In this document: one piece after another, positions 1 through 3,701 of the stretch
Numbering within the stretch: the first letter of the stretch is position 1
Layout of the letters: each line of letters starts with the position of its first letter
NCBI GenBank assembly: GCA_946183815.1
Contig: CAMHDG010000097.1
Location: 1-6,270, forward strand
From: an uncultured bacterium
GTDB taxonomy: Bacteria; Cyanobacteriota; Vampirovibrionia; Gastranaerophilales; Gastranaerophilaceae
Length of the DNA: 6,270 bases
Reading direction: 5' to 3'
Translations under genes and position numbers: made by a program
Notes under the pieces: generated by a model
The model's database searches: none
What the model was told of the DNA's origin: nothing
The model's input: the letters and a program-made list of their open reading frames with translations, nothing else

Positions 1-45
1 GTCACTTAATCACTTTTGTAAATATCGGCTCACTACGTTCGCCTC

Positions 46-61
46 TAAACAATAATTTACC
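46..61 (+). repeat. Intergenic 16-mer repeat, copy 1
   Basis: The sequence is TAAACAATAATTTACC. It recurs with one mismatch at 2876-2891 and perfectly on the opposite strand at 6219-6234. This copy and the 6219 copy also share TTCGC three bases upstream of the motif, so the shared block is longer than 16 bp. All copies lie outside genes. The function is unknown: a short interspersed repeat or a protein-binding site are both possible. Confidence 0.6.
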
Positions 62-65
62 AAAT

Positions 66-87
66 AAAAAACCACTTTAATAAGTGG
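66..87 (-). terminator. Rho-independent terminator (minus strand)
   Basis: A perfect 6-bp stem, CCACTT (72-77) with AAGTGG (82-87), encloses a 4-base loop. On the minus strand it is followed directly by six T residues (66-71) and more AT-rich sequence. It could end transcription from the 251-residue protein gene after the repeat-rich region. A real terminator here also argues against translation of the minus-strand open frame spanning it. Confidence 0.55.
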
Positions 88-96
88 CGTGTGTGA

Positions 97-126
97 AAAA
101 TTATAGGGAAAATTATAGGGAAAATT
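97..126. repeat. 12-bp tandem repeat, 2.5 copies
   Basis: The unit AAAATTATAGGG occurs at 97-108 and 109-120, followed by a partial third copy (AAAATT, 121-126). It lies in the non-coding region between the terminator-like hairpin and the compound hairpin at 139-173. Copy number may vary between strains, as with other short tandem repeats. Confidence 0.7.
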
Positions 127-138
127 GCGGATTGCGAG

Positions 139-173
139 CAGAGGGTTAAAGGCTTTGCCGTACCCGTTTTCTG
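139..173. other. Compound hairpin flanked by direct repeats
   Basis: Three nested complementary segments are visible: CAGA/TCTG (139-142 with 170-173), GGGT/ACCC (143-146 with 162-165) and GGC/GCC (151-153 with 157-159). The direct repeat TGCGAGCA occurs at 133-140 and 172-179, bracketing the structure. The sequence is more GC-rich than its surroundings. It could be a structured repeat or the foot of a small RNA. No promoter was identified, so an RNA gene is not claimed. Confidence 0.4.
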
Positions 174-207
174 CGAGCAACCAAGCGTATTTTTGAATCT
201 TACTTTT

Positions 208-310
208 AGATGTCATTCCGAACTACTTAAATTTTTCGTGTCACCCTGAACTTATTCAGGGGCTCGTTAAGTATTTTTCAAGATGCTGAAAAAAATTCAG
301 CATGACATCT
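208..310. repeat. MITE/REP-like nested palindromic element
   Basis: The ends form a perfect 9-bp inverted repeat, AGATGTCAT (208-216) and ATGACATCT (302-310). Inside are two perfect hairpins: CCCTGAA/TTCAGGG (244-250 with 255-261) and ATGCTGAA/TTCAGCAT (283-290 with 296-303). They face each other between TGTCA (239-243) and TGACA (303-307), so 239-307 is itself an inverted-repeat unit. A third half-unit begins at 211 (TGTCATTCCGAAC). CTTTTA occurs at 203-208 and 309-314, a possible target duplication that overlaps the ends. Repeats of the type TGTCAYYCTGAAC...TTCAGCATGACA are, as I recall, dispersed in intergenic DNA of many bacteria. No transposase is encoded, so any movement would need one supplied in trans. 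Confidence 0.6.
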
Positions 311-318
311 TTTATTAA

Positions 319-345
319 GGGTGGGTAATATATTTACCCCTGCCC
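319..345 (-). terminator. Hairpin immediately after the 251-residue gene
   Basis: GGGTAA (323-328) pairs with TTACCC (334-339) around a 5-base loop. Outer GGG (319-321) can pair with CCC (343-345) across an asymmetric internal loop. It begins one base past the stop codon on the minus strand. The following bases (TTAATAAAAG) contain no proper T tract, so it may be a weak terminator or a 3'-end stabilising stem; the better terminator is at 66-87. Confidence 0.4.
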
Positions 346-1101
346 CTATGAGAACAACTTGAATGTTCTTTCAACGTTATCTTTTGAAACTGTCTTTAAG
401 GTTTCCATCTCTTGTTTGATAGCGTTACGTTCTGTATCTAAAGCAGCGAGGTCTGTATCATACTTTCTGTCTTTTAAGTCGATACGTTTCATATCTGCTT
501 CATATTTTGCTTCTGCCTTTTTAAGTTCTATTTCATCTGTTACTTCTTGCAAACCTGTGTTTGTTGAGATGCTTGTTTCAGCATCTGAAAATTTGTTGAT
601 GTCAGAACCGATACCGGAGAAATCGTATGTACCTGATGCTGTTCTGTTCCCAACAACGATAGTAACATCACCTGAATTAATCAGGTTTTGTAACAATGTT
701 TTGAAATTAGCACCTGACAATGCAGACGTAATATCAAGTTGACTACCGCGTTCATCTTTATAAATTTGTTTGCATGCTGCAACTAACTTATCTTGTGTAT
801 CACAGATTGTACAATTTCCTGTGCCATCTGTTCCATTTGTTCCATGAACAACAAGTGCATAACCTGCATTCAAGAAATCTGCGTAACTTGCGATATCAAC
901 ATAAGTCAAAGACCCGTCAGCGTTGATTGTTTTCTTTTGGATTTTGGTTTTATCCAAAGCATCCAAGTAATCTTCATAAACTCTTCTTGACTCGTTAGCC
1001 ATTTGGAGTTTCATTGCTTCAAGTCTTGCAGCCTTGTATTCTATTTGGTGCATTCTTGCTGTCAAATTAAGTAATCTTGCTTGTGATGATGATAAACCCA
1101 T
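346..1101 (-). CDS. Lineage-typical 251-residue protein with helical ends, function unknown
   Basis: I do not recognise a named family. The start ATG follows AAGGA 9 bases upstream, a good ribosome binding site, and the frame ends in TAG. Residues 1-55 (MGLSSSQARLLNLTARMHQ...) and about 186-251 (...NVERTFKLFS) are charged and predicted helical. The middle (about 65-185) is richer in Gly, Ser, Thr and Asn and holds Cys97, Cys100 (a CxxC pair) and Cys110. No signal peptide or membrane segment is visible. I recall this N-terminus from proteins of gut Melainabacteria/Gastranaerophilales. Helical termini around a variable centre resemble flagellin or hook-associated proteins and other exported filament subunits, but this is an analogy of layout only. 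It lies downstream of the PAP2 gene after a 129-bp gap with a palindrome-rich leader, so it is probably transcribed on its own. Confidence 0.8.
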   Translation of the reverse strand: MGLSSSQARLLNLTARMHQIEYKAARLEAMKLQMANESRRVYEDYLDALDKTKIQKKTINADGSLTYVDIASYADFLNAGYALVVHGTNGTDGTGNCTICDTQDKLVAACKQIYKDERGSQLDITSALSGANFKTLLQNLINSGDVTIVVGNRTASGTYDFSGIGSDINKFSDAETSISTNTGLQEVTDEIELKKAEAKYEADMKRIDLKDRKYDTDLAALDTERNAIKQEMETLKTVSKDNVERTFKLFS

Positions 1102-1115
1102 ATCCGTATTCCTTT

Positions 1116-1147
1116 ATTCTTATAGAATGTCCATTTAACATTCTTAT
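1116..1147. promoter_or_regulatory. Inverted and direct repeats in the leader of the 251-residue gene
   Basis: AGAATGT (1124-1130) and ACATTCT (1138-1144) form a perfect 7-bp inverted repeat with a 7-base spacer. ATTCTTAT also occurs as a direct repeat at 1116-1123 and 1140-1147. The block lies just upstream of the ribosome binding site (about 1111-1115). It could be an operator or an mRNA stem near the start. Confidence 0.4.
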
Positions 1148-1151
1148 CCTT

Positions 1152-1163
1152 GTCATGCATGAC
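1152..1163. promoter_or_regulatory. 12-bp perfect palindrome
   Basis: GTCATGCATGAC is a perfect palindrome without a spacer, about 50 bp upstream of the 251-residue gene. Its outer sequence TGTCATGC matches the terminal sequence of the 208-310 element (on the minus strand). It may therefore be a binding site or a remnant of that repeat family. Confidence 0.4.
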
Positions 1164-1188
1164 GGCACACATTTTTAAAACTTTAACG

Positions 1189-1219
1189 ATTTTAAGCATG
1201 AGTTTACATTTCTTTACAA
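1189..1219 (-). promoter_or_regulatory. Weak candidate promoter for the 251-residue gene
   Basis: On the minus strand, TTGTAA (1214-1219) precedes TAAAAT (1189-1194) with a 19-bp spacer, longer than the ideal 17. If used, the mRNA would carry a leader of roughly 80 bases containing the palindromes at 1152-1163 and 1124-1144. In this AT-rich stretch such a match may be chance. Confidence 0.25.
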
Positions 1220-1230
1220 ACAATGTATTT

Positions 1231-2199
1231 TTAAAGGTTGTACTTTTTTATAAAAAACGGATAAATACAGGTAATAAACAGCCCCATTACAAGATACTGA
1301 ATCCACATGCCTGACAGAGCAAATATAACATTTTCAGACATAAACGGTTCAAAGATACCTGATATTGATTTCAGTGCATACAAAATAACTATTCCTGAAA
1401 GCACTCTCGAAACCTTTTTAGAAAAACTGCCTAACACCTCAAAGTCAACAAATCGTTTTTCTAAAAACCAACCAATAACAGCACCAATCACAAACCCTGA
1501 TCTTACAAATACCTCATGTTTCATTTGAGTTGGATAATATAAAACTTTACCAAAAAGATAATGTATCGGGTAATTTTTGAAAACAACATACAGAACAGCC
1601 AGTGTCATAAGCGATAAAAAGAAAAATATCGCATATTTCTCTCTTTTCTCATCAACATCAATCCATTTAATCAATTTGTATATTATAAACAATACTAATG
1701 AGGATAAAACAAAAGAAACAACAACATCCTGCGGAGTGTGAACCCCAACATAGTTACGTGAAAACATAACACAGATAAGTATAAATAAACAAATATATCT
1801 TACCCATTTATTCTGCCAGAAGAACACTGAAAGACCACCCCAAACAGTTGTAGCACCCGCAGTATGACCGCTCGGGAAAGAGTATCCGGTTGCGGCAGGA
1901 ATCGCCTGCGCAAGAGGATGAACTCTTGAATCAAGTATCCATGGTCTATATATACATGCTGCCGTTTTTGCAAACATGTTAAAAATAAAACCTAACATAT
2001 ATGACCATAAGACAAACTGACCTGCCTTTTTATTTATTGCCCAATATACAGCGCATATAACCATAACAGGAATAGACACCTCGCCAAAGGTCGTTATAAA
2101 CAAGAAAAATTTATCAAAAACATGATGTGATAAATCTCTAAAATTTTGTAATAACAACAGATAATCTATCTGCCAGCCAAGCCATGCACCATAATTCAT
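1231..2199 (-). CDS. PAP2-family membrane phosphatase
   Basis: This is an integral membrane phosphatase of the type 2 phosphatidic acid phosphatase family, which removes phosphate from lipid phosphates or diphosphates such as undecaprenyl pyrophosphate at the membrane surface. All three catalytic motifs are intact: K78-x6-R85-P86 in KTAACIYRP, P109-SGH112, and S147-R148-x5-H154-x3-D158. H112 and H154 are the expected proton donor and nucleophile. About eight or nine hydrophobic segments are visible. The catalytic core ends near residue 180, and a further ~140 residues with about four membrane spans follow. The 322-residue length is therefore greater than minimal family members. The ATG is preceded by GGGGG (2209-2213) nine bases upstream. 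The gene lies 71 bp downstream of maf, with no clear terminator between, so co-transcription is possible. Substrate cannot be told from sequence; undecaprenyl-diphosphate or phosphatidylglycerophosphate are candidates. Confidence 0.92.
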   Translation of the reverse strand: MNYGAWLGWQIDYLLLLQNFRDLSHHVFDKFFLFITTFGEVSIPVMVICAVYWAINKKAGQFVLWSYMLGFIFNMFAKTAACIYRPWILDSRVHPLAQAIPAATGYSFPSGHTAGATTVWGGLSVFFWQNKWVRYICLFILICVMFSRNYVGVHTPQDVVVSFVLSSLVLFIIYKLIKWIDVDEKREKYAIFFFLSLMTLAVLYVVFKNYPIHYLFGKVLYYPTQMKHEVFVRSGFVIGAVIGWFLEKRFVDFEVLGSFSKKVSRVLSGIVILYALKSISGIFEPFMSENVIFALSGMWIQYLVMGLFITCIYPFFIKKYNL

Positions 2200-2270
2200 A
2201 ATTTCATACCCCCAAAATATTTATAATGATTAATACTACCGCAAAGAAATCGCATAGTAAATAGCAAAAA

Positions 2271-2834
2271 CTAACCCAGCATTGCAAGAACCGTTTTTGA
2301 GCAAAGCCCGATTACGTTTTCAAGACTACCGTCAACCCTCTTCACAAACCCGTCAGGGAGTTCCTGTATCCCGTATGCCCCTGCTTTATCGAACGGTTTA
2401 TAATTATCTATATAATAATTAATCTGCTCATCAGTCAGGTTTTCAAACTCAACGGTTGTTGTCACTGCCTCAATTTTAGTAACATCATCGTACTTATCAA
2501 TAACACAAATTCCTGTGACAACATGATGTTCTACCCCACTCAATGATTTAAGCATCTTAAATGCGTCTTCTCTGTCATGAGGCTTTGTTAATATCTCATT
2601 ATTCAGTACAACAACAGTATCCGCCCCAATTATAACAGCCTTTTCATCTAACTCGTTTGCTACATCAAGAGCCTTATTATATGCAAGTTTTTCTATCTTC
2701 TCAGGGGTAAAATCGTGGTTATCCAAAACTTCTTCATAATTAGACGGATGAATTTCAAACTCTAACCCTGCCCTCTTTAAAATCTCTCTTCTTCTCGGTG
2801 AACCCGATGCAAGTACAATCTTTTTCATATTCAT
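2271..2834 (-). CDS. maf: Maf nucleoside triphosphate pyrophosphatase (YhdE-like, dTTP/UTP type)
   Basis: Maf is a cytosolic enzyme that hydrolyses nucleoside triphosphates to monophosphate and pyrophosphate, acting on dTTP, UTP and modified nucleotides, and is linked to control of cell division and septum formation. Family marks in order are: SGSPRR near the N-terminus (10-15), Lys54 in AYNKA, GADTVV (70-75) with the proposed catalytic Asp72, Lys84-Pro85, FDKAGAYGIQ (148-157) and NVIGL (173-177). GADT and YGIQ, instead of the GSDQ and GCEG type seen in YceF-like enzymes, favour the dTTP/UTP pyrophosphatase subgroup. At 187 residues it is of normal length. Two starts are possible, ATG at 2834 or two codons later at 2828 (MKKIVLASGSPRR, the more typical family start). 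Neither has a clear Shine-Dalgarno sequence. The leader holds AT-rich inverted repeats. Confidence 0.95.
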   Translation of the reverse strand: MNMKKIVLASGSPRRREILKRAGLEFEIHPSNYEEVLDNHDFTPEKIEKLAYNKALDVANELDEKAVIIGADTVVVLNNEILTKPHDREDAFKMLKSLSGVEHHVVTGICVIDKYDDVTKIEAVTTTVEFENLTDEQINYYIDNYKPFDKAGAYGIQELPDGFVKRVDGSLENVIGLCSKTVLAMLG

Positions 2835-2847
2835 ATTTTAGCACGAA

Positions 2848-2889
2848 TAAATTATTATTCGGAGGATATTGTCTTTAAATAATAATTTA
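2848..2889. repeat. 12-bp inverted repeat between maf and the tRNA
   Basis: TAAATTATTATT (2848-2859) and AATAATAATTTA (2878-2889) are perfect complements with an 18-base spacer. The left arm overlaps another small hairpin, CGAATAA/TTATTCG (2844-2850 with 2855-2861), in the maf leader. The right arm is part of copy 2 of the intergenic 16-mer. Only A and T are involved, so thermodynamic stability is low. Confidence 0.45.
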
Positions 2890-2891
2890 CC
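2876..2891 (+). repeat. Intergenic 16-mer repeat, copy 2
   Basis: TAAATAATAATTTACC differs from the other two copies at one position (T for C at base 5). It lies 16 bp upstream of the -35 box of the tRNA-Pro promoter and in the same orientation. Confidence 0.55.
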
Positions 2892-2907
2892 AATTTAAAA
2901 TTTGTAC

Positions 2908-2936
2908 TTGACCGAAAATTTTGTTTAATATACAAT
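2908..2936 (+). promoter_or_regulatory. Sigma-70 promoter of tRNA-Pro
   Basis: TTGACC (2908-2913) and TACAAT (2931-2936) are separated by exactly 17 bp, each matching consensus at five of six positions. The predicted start near 2943 leaves a leader of about 18 bases before the tRNA. Confidence 0.8.
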
Positions 2937-2960
2937 AATTTTGCTTTGAAAAATAAATAT

Positions 2961-3037
2961 CGGGATGTGGCGCAGTTTGGTAGCGCACTTCGCTTGGGAC
3001 GAAGGGGTCGCACGTTCGAATCGTGTCATCCCGACCA
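2961..3037 (+). tRNA. tRNA-Pro (anticodon UGG)
   Basis: The 77-base gene folds as a complete cloverleaf with an encoded CCA end (3035-3037). The acceptor stem is CGGGATG (2961-2967) with CATCCCG (3027-3033), and A3034 is the discriminator. The anticodon stem is CTTCG/CGAAG (2988-2992, 3000-3004) around loop CTTGGGA, giving anticodon TGG at 2995-2997, which reads proline CCN codons, chiefly CCA. The T arm has TTCGAAT at 3015-3021 with five pairs, one of them G-U. It is the only plus-strand gene here, with its own promoter upstream and a terminator four bases after CCA. Confidence 0.97.
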
Positions 3038-3040
3038 TTT

Positions 3041-3066
3041 AAAAAGAGCCTAAAAGGCTCTTTTTT
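3041..3066 (+). terminator. Bidirectional terminator between tRNA-Pro and the 155-residue gene
   Basis: AAAAAGAGCC (3041-3050) pairs perfectly with GGCTCTTTTT (3056-3065) around loop TAAAA, followed by T on the plus strand. The A run on the left side gives a T tract on the minus strand as well. The hairpin can therefore stop both the tRNA transcript and the convergent minus-strand transcript ending at 3108. Confidence 0.9.
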
Positions 3067-3107
3067 ACTGCAAAATTTCGCAATATAGTAAATGTATAAA
3101 ATATCAG

Positions 3108-3575
3108 TTATACTGAACAATATCTGCTCTGTAACCAGTTAACTGCATTTTCTACACATTTTGAAAACGATTTTTTATTCGCCAACTCAAACAACGTAAA
3201 CAAATTATCAACTTTATCTTTCAAATATATTAATTTATCTTTCTTATCAAATTCCCCAACATAAAAACGAACTCTGCCATCTTTTAACCCCCGCTTATCC
3301 GACAAAGAACACACGCATGCACATAAATTCAGATTTTCTCCTTCCTTTATCAAATACATTGTTTTCGCATCAGTCTGACCTAATTTGTTCTGGTAATATT
3401 TTGGTGTTATTCCGTACTTTAATCTCATAACCTCTACTACACAATGTATAAAACTCTGCCATAAACAATGAATAGTTTCCGTATAACCGACCGAATCTTT
3501 ATATCTCCTCTGTAATTCTGTGACCTCAACACTTTTAGATGGTCTGTACTTTTCTAAATCAATAATTTGAGCCAT
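3108..3575 (-). CDS. Hypothetical 155-residue cysteine-rich protein
   Basis: I do not recognise this protein. I place the start at the ATG at 3575 (MAQIIDLEKYRPSK...). It has AGAGGT about seven bases upstream and a TATAAT box 34 bases upstream. The frame can be extended to an ATG at 3641, but that codon lies within the inverted repeat and next to the hppA terminator, upstream of the promoter. The protein is soluble-looking, with no signal peptide or membrane span. It has seven cysteines (37, 45, 85, 87, 89, 140, 153), including a CxCxC run in a probable beta strand. The middle (about 70-120) looks like beta strands (MYLIKEGENLNL..., RVRFYVGEF), and the ends look helical. It is a single-gene unit, bounded by the hppA terminator upstream and the bidirectional terminator downstream. 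The palindrome over its promoter suggests regulated expression. Confidence 0.75.
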   Translation of the reverse strand: MAQIIDLEKYRPSKSVEVTELQRRYKDSVGYTETIHCLWQSFIHCVVEVMRLKYGITPKYYQNKLGQTDAKTMYLIKEGENLNLCACVCSLSDKRGLKDGRVRFYVGEFDKKDKLIYLKDKVDNLFTLFELANKKSFSKCVENAVNWLQSRYCSV

Positions 3576-3608
3576 ATTGTTTACCTCTTGTTCAACTACT
3601 ACACCAAA

Positions 3609-3614
3609 ATTATA
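3609..3614 (-). promoter_or_regulatory. -10 box of the 155-residue gene
   Basis: On the minus strand TATAAT is a perfect -10 element, giving a start near 3602 and a leader of about 27 bases before the chosen ATG. At 16-18 bp spacing there is no good -35 sequence (the best are CAAAAA and TCCAAA), and that region is occupied by the inverted repeat at 3620-3646. A promoter that depends on, or is blocked by, a regulator fits this arrangement. Confidence 0.55.
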
Positions 3615-3619
3615 AATCA

Positions 3620-3646
3620 TTAGTATGTCATTTTTGGACATACTAA
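3620..3646. promoter_or_regulatory. Operator-like 10-bp inverted repeat
   Basis: TTAGTATGTC (3620-3629) and GACATACTAA (3637-3646) are perfect complements with a 7-base spacer. The repeat covers roughly -18 to -44 of the promoter of the 155-residue gene, overlapping the place of its -35 box. Its right end reaches the T tract of the hppA terminator. Half-sites of this size and spacing suit a dimeric helix-turn-helix regulator. It lacks a following T tract, so it is not a terminator itself. Confidence 0.6.
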
Positions 3647-3677
3647 AAAAACGGGGCTGATAAAAATATCAACCCCG
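3645..3677 (-). terminator. Rho-independent terminator of hppA
   Basis: On the minus strand a stem forms from CGGGG and TGATA (3652-3656, 3658-3662) with TATCA and CCCCG (3667-3671, 3673-3677). It has one C/A mismatch and a four-base loop, and is followed by seven T residues (3645-3651). It starts 25 bases past the hppA stop codon. Confidence 0.92.
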
Positions 3678-3701
3678 CCTTTATATTTTAATATTTACTA
3701 T

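Noticed and set aside
10..216. Minus-strand open frame of 68 codons
   Set aside because: It has no ribosome binding site, starts inside the palindromic element, and runs through the compound hairpin, the 12-bp tandem repeat (seen as NFPYNFPYNF) and a terminator with a T tract. It is most likely non-coding.
359..990. Plus-strand open frames opposite the 251-residue gene
   Set aside because: These are shadow frames, with no ribosome binding site, no recognisable domains and unusual cysteine/serine-rich composition.
2220..2225. TATAAA as a -10 box for the PAP2 gene (minus strand)
   Set aside because: The implied start would fall within the GGGGG ribosome binding site, and there is no -35 match at 17 bp spacing.
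2234..2259. TACTA/TAGTA stem between maf and the PAP2 gene as a terminator
   Set aside because: It has only five base pairs, a long loop and no T tract.
2887..3120. Minus-strand open frame of 77 codons across the tRNA
   Set aside because: It is the antisense of tRNA-Pro: the translation RDDTIRTCDPFVPSEVRYQT is the familiar artefact from reading a tRNA-Pro gene backwards.
3576..3641. 22-codon N-terminal extension of the 155-residue protein
   Set aside because: The upstream ATG lies within the inverted repeat, next to the hppA terminator and upstream of the TATAAT box; the downstream ATG has a good ribosome binding site.
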